Under the pieces are notes generated by a model. That model did not search any database. It saw only the letters and a program-made list of their open reading frames with translations, and was not told the origin of the DNA. From Methylophaga sp. UBA3192 (GTDB lineage: Bacteria; Pseudomonadota; Gammaproteobacteria; Nitrosococcales; Methylophagaceae): 63,434 nt of DNA. Each line of letters starts with the position of its first letter. Within the stretch, counting starts at the first letter, position 1. The position numbers and the translations under genes were made by a program. Where the stretch lies: assembly GCA_002363955.1 (NCBI GenBank), contig DEXE01000006.1:763832-827265 (forward strand), given 5' to 3'. Shown here piece after piece: positions 54,005-63,426 of this stretch.

Positions 54005-55300
54005 TTAAATACTAAACAAATCACGGCGAATAATCGTCTCACAGCGATCAGGACCAGTTGAAATAATATCAATCGGCACTCCGGCAAGCTCCTGAATCTT
54101 ATTAATGTAGTTACGTGCATTTTCCGGCAAGGCATCAAACTCAGTAATACCCAAGGTTGAGTCCTGCCAGCCTGGCATATCGATATAAACGGGTTCACAG
54201 CCGTCAAACTCATCAGCACTTAACGGCAGAATAGTGACTTCTTCGCCTTTACGTTGATAACCGACACACAAGCGAATCGTTTCCAGACCATCCAAAACAT
54301 CCAGTTTGGTTAAACATAAACCCGTTATGCTGTTAATCCAGCTCGCCCGATTCAATGCCACCATATCCAGCCAGCCACAACGACGGTCACGACCGGTAGT
54401 GGAGCCTTTTTCATGCCCCTTTTCAGAAAGGTGTTTACCGATACCGCAACTGAGTTCTGAAGGGAATGGACCTGCACCAACTCGTGTTGCGTACGCTTTG
54501 GTAATACCGAGTACATAGTCAATATGACGTGGCCCCACACCAGCACCCGTAGCACTCCCACCGGCAGTTGTATTGGAAGAGGTCACATAAGGATAGGTAC
54601 CGTGATCAATATCCAGCAATGCTCCCTGAGCACCTTCAAACATGACCCTGTCACCATTGAGATAATATTGCTGCAGCATCGCCGGAATATCAGCAATCAT
54701 TGGCAACAGTACATCACGCATTGCCAGGGTTTCATCACGCACCTTTTCAAAGCTGACCGGCGCAGCCTGATAATAATTAATTAAGGCGAAATTGTGGAAG
54801 CTGACGACTTCGCGAAGTTTTTCCACAAATTTCTGTTCATTAACCAGATCACCAAGGCGTAAGCCCCGACGGGCAACTTTATCTTCATAGGCTGGGCCGA
54901 TACCACGACCAGTTGTGCCGATCGCATCTTTACCGCGGCGGGATTCTCTGGCGACATCCAATGCGACGTGGTAAGGCAAAATCAACGGGCAGGCTGCACT
55001 GATTTTCAATCGTTGCCGCACTGGAATACCATTGGCTTCCAGCTCGTTCATTTCTTTGATTAATGCTTCCGGAGACAACACTACACCATTGCCGATAAGG
55101 CATTGAACATGTTCACGCAAAATGCCTGAAGGAATCAGGTGCAAAATGGTTTTTTTGCCTTCAATAACCAGCGTATGGCCAGCATTATGTCCGCCTTGAA
55201 AGCGCACCACAGCGGAAACGCTGTCAGTCAACAAATCAACAACCTTGCCTTTACCTTCATCACCCCATTGGGAACCTATTACTACAATATTTTTAGCCAC
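54005..55300 (-). CDS. purA: Adenylosuccinate synthetase
   Basis: 431 residues from a GTG at 55300, which starts AKNIVVIGSQWGDEGKGKVV and has AGGAA ten bases upstream; the longer frame reaches into hisZ without a site. It joins IMP and aspartate with GTP. GSQWGDEGKGK is the family P-loop; FQGGHNAGHTLV, TTGRGIGPAYEDKVARRG and TGRDRRCGWLD follow. Overlaps hisZ by eight bases; hisZ-purA adjacency is common in related bacteria. Confidence 0.96.
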   Translation of the reverse strand: MAKNIVVIGSQWGDEGKGKVVDLLTDSVSAVVRFQGGHNAGHTLVIEGKKTILHLIPSGILREHVQCLIGNGVVLSPEALIKEMNELEANGIPVRQRLKISAACPLILPYHVALDVARESRRGKDAIGTTGRGIGPAYEDKVARRGLRLGDLVNEQKFVEKLREVVSFHNFALINYYQAAPVSFEKVRDETLAMRDVLLPMIADIPAMLQQYYLNGDRVMFEGAQGALLDIDHGTYPYVTSSNTTAGGSATGAGVGPRHIDYVLGITKAYATRVGAGPFPSELSCGIGKHLSEKGHEKGSTTGRDRRCGWLDMVALNRASWINSITGLCLTKLDVLDGLETIRLCVGYQRKGEEVTILPLSADEFDGCEPVYIDMPGWQDSTLGITEFDALPENARNYINKIQELAGVPIDIISTGPDRCETIIRRDLFSI

Positions 55301-56483
55301 GCGTGTTATTTCCTGTCTCGACCACTTGCCAGCGGCCATCTTGTTGAATCAATGTTTTTTCGGTTTGCACAGTGCTACCAGGCAAAGCAAATACGACAAT
55401 ATTACCCTTCTCACGTAAGCTTGCGATCATCTCAAGCTGTAAGGGATCTGCTGACCAGTTGGCCGTAATGACCTGTCGCTTTTCAGTTGGCTTAGGAAAA
55501 CTTGTCACCAGTTTTTTCAAATCCAGGCTGAAACCAGTGGCTGGTTGAGCATGACCAAAATCCTGCCCGATATCATCGTATCTGCCACCAAGAGCAATGG
55601 CTTGGGCTGAATTCGGTTGATAAGCCGCAAACACCACTCCGGTGTGATAGTGATAACCCCGTAGCTCTGCCAGATCGAAATTTAATTGGATTCCAGGTAA
55701 TCGCTGCTTTGCCATTTCAGCGACTACTACCAGAGTATCAAGTGCTGTTATCACCGCCTCAGGAGCATCTTGTAATATCCGTTTTGCGTCATCAAGCACA
55801 CTGGAATTACCATTAAGTTCAGACAATGCTGTCAGCATTTTTCCAGCTGGTTCCGCAATAGCATAATGGGTTATTAACCTTTCGATTTCAGGCAAAGCCT
55901 TGCGCTGCATCGCAGAAAAAAGCGCTTGCTCCTGAGCATCATCAAGTTCAGCAAAATCTGCTAATCCGCGATAGATACCAACATGGCCAATATCCAGCGA
56001 GATAGATCCGGAAACCCCACTGATTTTCAGTAATTCAATCATCAACTGGATACTTTCAATGTCACTTTCCGGCCCGGCATGGCCGTAAATTTCTGCCCCT
56101 AGCTGAATTGGATTGCGAGAACTCGCCTGACCTGCCGGTAAGGTATGCAGCACACTACCGATATAACAGAGTCGTAAGACATTCGAATTATCCCGTAAGC
56201 GATGTGCTGCAATCCGGGCCACCTGAGGTGTCATATCAGCACGGATACCAAGCAGGCGACCTGATAACTGATCAATCAACTTAAAGGTTTGCAGATCAAG
56301 TGTTTTTGCTGTTCCTGTTAATAAGGAATCCAGATATTCGACTAATGGCGGAACAACTAGTTGATACCCCCAGCTTTGCATACGATCAACCAGCAGCCGA
56401 TGCATTCTCTCCAGCTGGGAAGCCTCTTCCGGCATTAATTCATCGATGCCCTCAGGGAGCAACCAACTCTCTTTTAATGTCAT
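55293..56483 (-). CDS. hisZ: ATP phosphoribosyltransferase regulatory subunit
   Basis: 396 residues from the ATG at 56483 (TLKESWLLPEGIDELMP); a TTG six codons earlier is also in frame. It is a HisRS paralogue without tRNA charging that activates short-form HisG. Class II motifs are kept in part (FKLIDQLSGRLLGIRADMTPQVARIAAH in the region of residues 70-98; LAELRGYHYHTGVVF; LGGRYDDIGQDFG). It lacks an anticodon-binding domain. A short hisG must lie elsewhere. Confidence 0.93.
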   Translation of the reverse strand: MTLKESWLLPEGIDELMPEEASQLERMHRLLVDRMQSWGYQLVVPPLVEYLDSLLTGTAKTLDLQTFKLIDQLSGRLLGIRADMTPQVARIAAHRLRDNSNVLRLCYIGSVLHTLPAGQASSRNPIQLGAEIYGHAGPESDIESIQLMIELLKISGVSGSISLDIGHVGIYRGLADFAELDDAQEQALFSAMQRKALPEIERLITHYAIAEPAGKMLTALSELNGNSSVLDDAKRILQDAPEAVITALDTLVVVAEMAKQRLPGIQLNFDLAELRGYHYHTGVVFAAYQPNSAQAIALGGRYDDIGQDFGHAQPATGFSLDLKKLVTSFPKPTEKRQVITANWSADPLQLEMIASLREKGNIVVFALPGSTVQTEKTLIQQDGRWQVVETGNNTRG

Positions 56484-56488
56484 GTAAA

Positions 56489-56686
56489 TTAATTTACCCA
56501 ATATAAAATCAGCAAGCCTGCCACCATACTGAGCAATCCCGTTATACGTAATTGCTGATCAGTCATGGTAGCAACCTGCAGCAAGGCTCGCCTTAATGCT
56601 GTGGGATTCACAAAAGGCAAAACCCCTTCAATAATCAGCATTAATGCTGTGGCGAGCCATAGGCTATGAATCAGTGAGTCACTCAC
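56489..56686 (-). CDS. DUF2065 small membrane protein
   Basis: 65 residues with two membrane helices (about 5-24 and 45-63) around ALRRALLQVATMTDQQLRITGL, a DUF2065 signature. The start is a GTG that overlaps the hflC stop (TAGTG). The family usually lies right after hflC, as here, which suggests a link with the HflKC-FtsH complex, but the role is unknown. Confidence 0.9.
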   Translation of the reverse strand: MSDSLIHSLWLATALMLIIEGVLPFVNPTALRRALLQVATMTDQQLRITGLLSMVAGLLILYWVN

Positions 56687-57555
56687 TAGTCCAGTGTATT
56701 CAAGTCACTGAAACTGCTGAAAAAATCACCTTTTGGCTCAATTACCAGCAAATCATCTCCTTGGAAAATATGCCGATAAGCACCTAATCTGCGATAGAAA
56801 GAGTAGAAAGACTCATTCTGACCATAGGCATCAGCATATATTTGGGTAGCGGTAGCATCGCCTTCACCTCGAAGCATTTCCGACTGTCGATTGGCTTCTG
56901 CCAAAATAACAGTTCGCTGTCTGTCAGCATCAGAACGGATTTTTTCAGCTTCTTCAGCACCACGCGAGCGTAAATCTTTGGCAACACGCTCACGTTCAGC
57001 TTCCATACGGGTATATACCGACGAGCTGACTTCAGTAGGTAAATCAATACGTTTGATGCGAACATTGACGACTTCAATACCAAACTCATTCGCAATACGG
57101 TTCGCTTCGTCCATCAGGCCACTGACCATAACTGAACGTTCACCGGAAACCACTTCCTGAATGGTACGACGGCCAAACTCTGCACGTAATCCATCTTTTA
57201 TAATTTGTGATATGCGAAGTTTGGCACTTTCTTCATCGCCTCCCATGGAGGTGAAGTAATCGGCTACATCAGCAACCCGCCAAAGTACAAACGAATCAAC
57301 GATAACATTCTTCTTTTCACCAGTAAGGTACCTTGCCGGGGTGGCGTCTAGACTCAGTATTCGTCCATCGAAACGACGCACTTCATTTACAAATGGAATC
57401 TTGAAATGAAGACCAGGCTCAAAATCTGAACGCTCAATTTGACCTAACCTCAATAAAATAACGCGTTCACGTTCATCGACAAAAAAGATAGCAGAACTTA
57501 ACGTGATCAGTGCCAGTACGACAATAAATACAATTGCAGTAAATTTAGAACTCAT
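56686..57555 (-). CDS. hflC: FtsH-modulating membrane protein HflC
   Basis: 289 residues: one N-terminal membrane anchor (about 5-25) and a periplasmic SPFH/band-7 domain. FFVDERERVILLRLGQIERSDFEPG, ILSLDATPARYLTGEKKNV and a long helix (RMEAERERVAKDLRSRGAEEAEKIRSDADRQ in the region of residues 180-212) are standard. With HflK it forms the cage around FtsH. Two bases separate it from hflK. Confidence 0.95.
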   Translation of the reverse strand: MSSKFTAIVFIVVLALITLSSAIFFVDERERVILLRLGQIERSDFEPGLHFKIPFVNEVRRFDGRILSLDATPARYLTGEKKNVIVDSFVLWRVADVADYFTSMGGDEESAKLRISQIIKDGLRAEFGRRTIQEVVSGERSVMVSGLMDEANRIANEFGIEVVNVRIKRIDLPTEVSSSVYTRMEAERERVAKDLRSRGAEEAEKIRSDADRQRTVILAEANRQSEMLRGEGDATATQIYADAYGQNESFYSFYRRLGAYRHIFQGDDLLVIEPKGDFFSSFSDLNTLD

Positions 57556-57557
57556 GA

Positions 57558-58763
57558 TTAACGTCCTCCCCGGCTACGTGAACCATCTTGAGCTGATGAG
57601 TTCGATGTCGATTGGGGGTTGTTGGTAGTTGGATAATTTAAATTATTTAAATCCACACGGGGTGCATTACCACTGCCACGCATTCTATCAAGTGGCAGGT
57701 AAAGAACATTGTTGCCGCCGCTATCCACGTCAACCATCACTTTTTGACTACGACTGTAAACCGATTCCATCGCATCGATATAGAGGCGCTCTTGAGTAAT
57801 TAAAGGTGCTTTTTCATATTCAGTCATTACTTGTACAAAACGACTGGCTTCACCATTTGCTTTGGCAACCACCTGGCTTTTATAAGCTTCGGCTTCCTGA
57901 ATCACACGGAAAGCCTGACCACGGGCACGTGGAATAATATCGTTTGAATAGGCTTCAGCTTCATTTTTTGCCCGAACTTCATCTTCACGTGCTTTAACCA
58001 CGTCAGCAAATGCATCCTGGACCTGCTCCGGTGGCTGAACATCTTGCATACTGACACTGGTCACGGTTAAGCCGGTAGCATGTGCATCCAACATAGCCTG
58101 CAGACGTTGTTCAGTTCTTGTTGCCACCTCACTCCGGCCTTCTGTTAAAACAAAGTCCATGGTCGATTGCCCAACAACTTCACGTACAGCACTTTCCATC
58201 ATTTGACGAAGAATAGTGTCAGGAGTACGAACGTTAAACAAATATTGAGCTGCATCATTGATGCGATATTGTCCGGCAATTTTTAAATCCACAATATTTT
58301 CATCATTCGTCAACATCAGCGACTCAGACAAAACATTGCTTTCAGGTCTGCCACCCGCAGACCGATAACCGATCTCAACAGATCGTATTTTTGCGACATC
58401 AACCACTTCAACACGATCAATAGGATATGGGAAATGCCAGTGAGGGCCAGGCATCGAGGTGTGACTATACTGACCAAAACGCAGCACAACACCTCGTTCT
58501 GCAGGTTCAACGATATAAATACCGGAGAGCAACCACACCAGCAAAATAACGGCAGCGATTAATCCCGCGCCAATTGATCCTGATTTACTGCCTCCTTCTG
58601 GTGGTTGGTTATTACTGTTACCACCACTATTTCCGCCGAACATTCCAGCAAATTTTCGCTGCAGATTTTTGACTACTTCATCTAGATCAGGGGGGCCATC
58701 ATTTCCACCACCACGCTTACCCCATGGGTCTTTATCACCACTGCCGGGTTCGTTCCAAGCCAT
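57558..58763 (-). CDS. hflK: FtsH-modulating membrane protein HflK
   Basis: 401 residues from the ATG at 58763, with GGAG six bases upstream; a TTG at 58775 contains that site and is not used. The glycine-rich cytoplasmic start MAWNEPGSGDKDPWGKRGGG, one membrane helix at about 68-90, the SPFH domain (IVEPAERGVVLRFGQYSH) and a coiled region are typical. The C terminus is Asn/Ser-rich and disordered. Partner of HflC. Confidence 0.95.
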   Translation of the reverse strand: MAWNEPGSGDKDPWGKRGGGNDGPPDLDEVVKNLQRKFAGMFGGNSGGNSNNQPPEGGSKSGSIGAGLIAAVILLVWLLSGIYIVEPAERGVVLRFGQYSHTSMPGPHWHFPYPIDRVEVVDVAKIRSVEIGYRSAGGRPESNVLSESLMLTNDENIVDLKIAGQYRINDAAQYLFNVRTPDTILRQMMESAVREVVGQSTMDFVLTEGRSEVATRTEQRLQAMLDAHATGLTVTSVSMQDVQPPEQVQDAFADVVKAREDEVRAKNEAEAYSNDIIPRARGQAFRVIQEAEAYKSQVVAKANGEASRFVQVMTEYEKAPLITQERLYIDAMESVYSRSQKVMVDVDSGGNNVLYLPLDRMRGSGNAPRVDLNNLNYPTTNNPQSTSNSSAQDGSRSRGGR

Positions 58764-58857
58764 GTACCGCTCCAAAATTTAATTTAAGATTTTCAATATG
58801 GGAACCGAATGAATCTATTTTACGGACATGGGTGCCGATAGCAACCAAAAGTCCGCT

Positions 58858-60003
58858 TTAATTGACTGATTCAATCGCTGAGAGTTGCTCAGGAAAATAT
58901 TCTTGTAGTGCCAGTCTTAGAAGATCCAAGCCTTCACCAGTATGGGCTGACAGCCAGATACGACAAATTTTTCCCTGCTGGTCTCTTTCAAGTTTTGGCT
59001 GAACATTTTCCAAGCGGTCAATTTTATTGTAAATAATAAGTTGAGGGAGTTCATCAGCACCAATTTGCTGCAGCACATCATCAACATGTTTCATTAGCTC
59101 ATCTCTGTCCACAGCCGCTGCATCGACTACATGCAATAAGAGAGATGCATCCCGCGTTTCTTCCAGTGTAGAGCTGAAAGACTCAACCAAATCATGTGGC
59201 AACTGGCGGATAAATCCAACGGTATCGGCTAATATCAGGGGTTCGGTATCTGCTAATCTCAGTCGACGCAATGTAGGATCCAGTGTTGCGAACAATCTGT
59301 TATCTGCATAGACATCTGATGCCGTCATTCTGTTAAAAAGTGTTGATTTACCGACATTGGTATACCCAACCAGAGAGACAACCGGTACGCCCGCACGTTG
59401 TCTTGAACGCCTACCCTGATCTCGTTGCGAACGAACTTTTTCAAGTCGCTTTTTCAGTGATTTAATGCGTTGACCCAGCAAGCGTCTATCAGTTTCAAGC
59501 TGCGTTTCACCTGGTCCGCGCAAACCGATACCACCTTTTTGTCTTTCTAAGTGAGTCCAGCCGCGTACTAATCGTGTAGAAAGATGCTGTAATTGCGCTA
59601 ATTCAACCTGAAGCTTGCCTTCATGTGAACGAGCTCTTCGGGCAAAAATATCGAGTATCAGACCCGTTCGGCCTAACACACGACATTTTAAACGCTGTTC
59701 CAGATTACGTTCCTGGCTGGGTGAAAGTTCATGATTAAAAATGACAACAGCAGCATCATTGGCAGCAACTAATTCGGCTATTTCTTCTACTTTACCGGTT
59801 CCGGCAAAATATTTTGAATCGGGACGCTGGCGTTTGCCATGCACCACCGCTGATATGTTAGCGCCAGTTGAATTAACCAGTTCTAGAAATTCCTGTTGGG
59901 TTTCATCAAAACCACGGTCATTAAAATCAAGGTGAACCAAAACAACCGATTCTTGTTCGGCGTTTTCTTCAAAAGCTGCATTGCTATCAGGCCGGTCAAA
60001 CAA
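58858..60003 (-). CDS. hflX: Ribosome-associated GTPase HflX
   Basis: 381 residues. The start is a TTG at 60003 with AGGGAG eight bases upstream; no ATG occurs before the conserved part. The HflX N-terminal domain has FAGTGKVEEIAELV and VLGRTGLILDIFARRARSHEGKLQ-type sequence, the G domain has GYTNVGKSTLFNRM (G1), ILADTVGFIRQLPHDLVESF (G3) and YNKIDRLE (G4). It rescues stalled ribosomes under heat stress. Sits between hfq and hflK as in E. coli. Confidence 0.95.
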   Translation of the reverse strand: MFDRPDSNAAFEENAEQESVVLVHLDFNDRGFDETQQEFLELVNSTGANISAVVHGKRQRPDSKYFAGTGKVEEIAELVAANDAAVVIFNHELSPSQERNLEQRLKCRVLGRTGLILDIFARRARSHEGKLQVELAQLQHLSTRLVRGWTHLERQKGGIGLRGPGETQLETDRRLLGQRIKSLKKRLEKVRSQRDQGRRSRQRAGVPVVSLVGYTNVGKSTLFNRMTASDVYADNRLFATLDPTLRRLRLADTEPLILADTVGFIRQLPHDLVESFSSTLEETRDASLLLHVVDAAAVDRDELMKHVDDVLQQIGADELPQLIIYNKIDRLENVQPKLERDQQGKICRIWLSAHTGEGLDLLRLALQEYFPEQLSAIESVN

Positions 60004-60016
60004 TCAATAAACTCCC

Positions 60017-60241
60017 TTATTCTTCTTGGGTTATCTGAACATTTCTGGCAGGCACAATCGTTGAAATAGCGTGTTTGTACACCATTTGATTGACCGAGTT
60101 TTTCAATAGGATGACAAATTGGTCAAAGGAGTCAATTTGACCCTGTAATTTGATACCGTTTACCAAATAAATCGAAACTGGAACATTTTCTCGACGTAAT
60201 GCATTCAAAAAAGGATCCTGCAAGGATTGGGCTTTAGCCAT
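60017..60241 (-). CDS. hfq: RNA chaperone Hfq
   Basis: 74 residues from the ATG at 60241, with GGAG six bases before it; five extra codons upstream are not needed. Sm1: AQSLQDPFLNALRRENVPVS and YLVNGIKLQGQIDSFDQFVI; Sm2: YKHAIST. The C-terminal tail after the Sm core is only about seven residues (RNVQITQEE), far shorter than in E. coli, so tail-dependent RNA cycling would be weak. Confidence 0.97.
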   Translation of the reverse strand: MAKAQSLQDPFLNALRRENVPVSIYLVNGIKLQGQIDSFDQFVILLKNSVNQMVYKHAISTIVPARNVQITQEE

Positions 60242-60314
60242 TGTCGACTCCATCATTGTTATTATTGTTGAACATCAAAGTTTAATAGGCATTCTAAAAG
60301 GCTGCACAGAATCG

Positions 60315-61274
60315 TCAAGCATTATCGGATTCTGACAGGGTGCGGCGAAGAAAATCCAATACCGGTTCCTTTGGCAAATCTTTACCACTATCAAACCAGA
60401 CACCATCATTTTGAGCTCGTAACCAAGTTAATTGGCGTTTCGCCATTTGTCTTGTCGCGATTATCGCTTTATCGATAAAAGTAGTTTCATCATAATCACC
60501 ATTCAGAAAAGACCAGGCTTGTCTGTATCCAACTGCGCGAATCGATGGAAGTGCAGCATGCAAATCACCTCGCGCCCGAAGCTTTTTAACTTCTTCAATA
60601 AATCCTGTCTGAATCATCATTTTGTAACGTTTTGCTATACGTTGGTGAAGAATTTTTCTATCAAATGGTGACAGAATAATTTTTATGACTTGATACGGCA
60701 GCAAAAAATCTGATTGTTTTGTCAATTCAGTAAGCGATTTCCCGGAAATCTCATACACTTCCAAAGCCCGTAATAATCTTTGTGGATCATTAACATGAAT
60801 GCGTGCAGCAGAAACAGGATCAACATCATTTAAACGTTGGTGCAAGTGCGACAGACCAAATTGTTTGGATTCCTGCTCCAGCCTGGTCCTGACTGCTAAG
60901 TCGGCTTCAGGTAATTCGGCAATACCATACTGCAATGTTTTGAAATACAGCATGGTCCCTCCAACAAGTAACGGAATATTGCCACGCTTTGTAATATCCG
61001 CCATTAAAGCTAATGCATCCTGACGAAACCGACCAGCTGAATAAGCCTGTTTCGGATCGATAATATCAACTAAATGATGTGGAAATTGCTTTAGCAACGC
61101 TGCATCAGGCTTGGCCGTGCCAATATCCATATTCTTATATATAAGCGCAGAATCGACACTTATTATTTCAACTGGCAGATTCTGAGCCAGAAATATTGCC
61201 ATATCGGTTTTACCGGCGGCCGTTGGACCCATCAAAAAAATTGCCGGGGGTAAAACAACCAAGTCTTTCGACAA
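60315..61274 (-). CDS. miaA: tRNA dimethylallyltransferase
   Basis: 319 residues; adds the dimethylallyl group to A37 of UNN-reading tRNAs. P-loop LMGPTAAGKTDMA, VSVDSALIYKNMDIGTAKP, HHLVDIIDPKQAYSAGRF, LVGGTMLYF and IRAVGYRQAW are all present. It begins eight bases after rho and ends about 75 bp before hfq, extending the usual miaA-hfq-hflX cluster. Confidence 0.96.
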   Translation of the reverse strand: MSKDLVVLPPAIFLMGPTAAGKTDMAIFLAQNLPVEIISVDSALIYKNMDIGTAKPDAALLKQFPHHLVDIIDPKQAYSAGRFRQDALALMADITKRGNIPLLVGGTMLYFKTLQYGIAELPEADLAVRTRLEQESKQFGLSHLHQRLNDVDPVSAARIHVNDPQRLLRALEVYEISGKSLTELTKQSDFLLPYQVIKIILSPFDRKILHQRIAKRYKMMIQTGFIEEVKKLRARGDLHAALPSIRAVGYRQAWSFLNGDYDETTFIDKAIIATRQMAKRQLTWLRAQNDGVWFDSGKDLPKEPVLDFLRRTLSESDNA

Positions 61275-61282
61275 ACTTATCT

Positions 61283-62542
61283 TTAACCTTGTTTCATTGA
61301 GTCAAAAAACTCAACATTCGTTTTAGTAGATTTGAGGCGATCCATCAGGAATTCCATCGCTTCGATCGGTTCCATTGGTGCCAGAATTTTCCGAAGGATC
61401 CACAATTTCTGTAAATCTTCTTCATTGGTCAGTAATTCTTCTCGCCGAGTACCTGAGCGGGTTACGTTAATAGCAGGATAAATACGACGATCAGCTAATT
61501 TACGTTCAAGCAATACTTCCATATTGCCCGTACCTTTAAACTCTTCGAAAATTACCTCGTCCATTCTCGACCCAGTTTCGATCAAAGCGGTGGCAATAAT
61601 GGTCAGACTGCCACCCTCTTCAATATTTCTCGCCGCACCGAAGAAACGTTTTGGACGTTGCAAGGCATTTGCATCTACACCACCTGTTAAAACCTTACCT
61701 GAAGAAGGTGATACTGTGTTGTATGCCCGAGCCAGACGGGTGATGGAGTCCAGCAAAATAACCACATCGTGTTTATGCTCAACCAGACGTTTCGCTTTTT
61801 CGATAACCATTTCAGCAACTTGTACATGACGCGTTGCGGGCTCATCAAAGGTACTTGAAACAACTTCACCTTTAACCGAGCGTTGCATTTCAGTTACTTC
61901 TTCCGGACGTTCATCAATTAACAAGACGATCAATGTACTGTCAGGATAATTGCTGGCAATTGACTGTGCTATTGATTGCAAAATCATAGTTTTACCAGAC
62001 TTTGGTGGTGCAACAACCAATCCGCGCTGGCCTTTACCAATCGGTGAGGCTAAGTCAATTATACGAGCAGTTAAATCTTCCGTACTGCCATTACCACGCT
62101 CAAGATTAAAACGTTCATTGGCGAATAGTGGCGTCAAATTTTCAAATGGGACTTTATTTCGTGAATTCTCAGGTTTTTCATAGTTGATTTCATCAACTTT
62201 TACCAAGGCAAAATAACGTTCACTATCTTTAGGAGGACGGATTTTTCCTTTTATCGTATCCCCAGTTCGTAAATGAAACCGACGAATCTGACTTGGTGAA
62301 ACATAAATATCATCTGGGCCGGCAACATAGGAGTCTTCAGGAGAACGTAAAAATCCAAAACCATCAGGTAATAATTCTAAAACTCCGGTGGTATAAACAT
62401 CATCACCTTGTTTGGCATGCGCTTTGACCAATGCGAAAATAAGTTCTTGTTTACGATTGCGGGCCAGGCCCTCTAGATTCATGGATAACGCTAGTTCCAT
62501 TAATTCAGCAGCAGACTGCTTTTTTAGTTCTGTCAGATTCAT
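61283..62542 (-). CDS. rho: Transcription termination factor Rho
   Basis: 419 residues. N-terminal Rho-N helices (NLTELKKQSAAELMELALSM), the cold-shock-like RNA-binding domain (VLELLPDGFGFLRSPEDSY), and the RecA-like motor with VVAPPKSGKTMIL (Walker A), VVILLDSITRLARAYN (Walker B) and the Q/R loops. Length equals that of E. coli. In many bacteria trxA precedes rho; here the upstream gene is a divergent Slp lipoprotein and miaA follows directly. Confidence 0.97.
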   Translation of the reverse strand: MNLTELKKQSAAELMELALSMNLEGLARNRKQELIFALVKAHAKQGDDVYTTGVLELLPDGFGFLRSPEDSYVAGPDDIYVSPSQIRRFHLRTGDTIKGKIRPPKDSERYFALVKVDEINYEKPENSRNKVPFENLTPLFANERFNLERGNGSTEDLTARIIDLASPIGKGQRGLVVAPPKSGKTMILQSIAQSIASNYPDSTLIVLLIDERPEEVTEMQRSVKGEVVSSTFDEPATRHVQVAEMVIEKAKRLVEHKHDVVILLDSITRLARAYNTVSPSSGKVLTGGVDANALQRPKRFFGAARNIEEGGSLTIIATALIETGSRMDEVIFEEFKGTGNMEVLLERKLADRRIYPAINVTRSGTRREELLTNEEDLQKLWILRKILAPMEPIEAMEFLMDRLKSTKTNVEFFDSMKQG

Positions 62543-62796
62543 GTATTACCTAAATGGGTTTTTATATCAGAATTGCCTTGAATGCGCGCGGAGAACGCGA
62601 TTTTATGGAGTTGTGGGAGGTTAAACCGGAAAATTGCCAGAAAGAATATCAGTAATATTATAAACCGTCCAGCATTTTTGGGAAAAATATCCCAGTTCAT
62701 AGAATGTACAGATAAGATGGATTGTTTGTGAAACTTATAGTACAGCTGTTTTGTTCTAAGTAGGTACAAAGTAAACCATTACAAAGAGAGTCGCAA

Positions 62797-63357
62797 ATGA
62801 AAAAAATGTCTGCCATCGTTGTGACAAGTTTTTTGCTAGCTTTATTGTCAGGTTGCAGCAATATCCCAAAACAGATTAGTACTGCTCCAGCCAATGATAT
62901 TCAGCTTAATGAAATACAAGGATCAATCGAAAACTTTTCAAACCAGGAAGTTCGCTGGGGAGGCGAAGTTGTCAGTGTTGAAAATAATCACGAATTTTCA
63001 ATTATTCAAATGGTTCAATATCCACTTAATCATTACGGCAAACCGATTACAAATCAAGCGAGTGAAGGCCGCTTTCTGGCCAGGACTTCGGACTTCATTG
63101 ATCCTGTTGTATACAAAGAAGGCACTTTGCTGACTTTCTCTGGAAAAGTTGACGGCGAGGCGACAAGGCAAGTAGATAAAAAAGAGTTAAGCATGCCCAT
63201 CATCAAAGTTTCATCATTGTATAAATGGCAACGCTACCAATCTGTTCAGCGTGACCCATTTTATGACCCTTTTTACTTTAATGGTTTTTATCCTTACCAC
63301 GGTTATTATAATAGATACTGGTACCACCCTCGATTTGGTTACCGGTATTACTATTAG
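62797..63357 (+). CDS. Slp-family outer-membrane lipoprotein
   Basis: 186 residues. Signal peptide with lipobox LLSGCS, so Cys20 is lipidated. The Slp core (VRWGGEVVSVENNHEFSIIQ, YPLNHYGKPITNQASEGRFL, GTLLTFSGKVDGEATRQVD) fits the family of starvation- or acid-induced lipoproteins. The tail from about residue 148 is very rich in Tyr, Phe and His (NGFYPYHGYYNRYWYHPRF), unlike E. coli Slp and possibly surface- or metal-related. AGAGAG six bases before the ATG; divergent from rho. Confidence 0.9.
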   Translation: MKKMSAIVVTSFLLALLSGCSNIPKQISTAPANDIQLNEIQGSIENFSNQEVRWGGEVVSVENNHEFSIIQMVQYPLNHYGKPITNQASEGRFLARTSDFIDPVVYKEGTLLTFSGKVDGEATRQVDKKELSMPIIKVSSLYKWQRYQSVQRDPFYDPFYFNGFYPYHGYYNRYWYHPRFGYRYYY

Positions 63358-63403
63358 TAAGGTTCAGGAGCTTTTTTGTTATTTATAAGGATATAGTGTA
63401 TAT

Positions 63404-63426
63404 CGGTTTTGCAGGAGCAAAAACCG
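63404..63426. other. Imperfect palindrome downstream of slp-like gene
   Basis: cggttttgc and gcaaaaaccg flank four bases, pairing with one bulge. There is no T-run on the plus strand within the remaining eight bases, so I cannot say whether it is a terminator or an operator; the window ends here. Confidence 0.35.
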
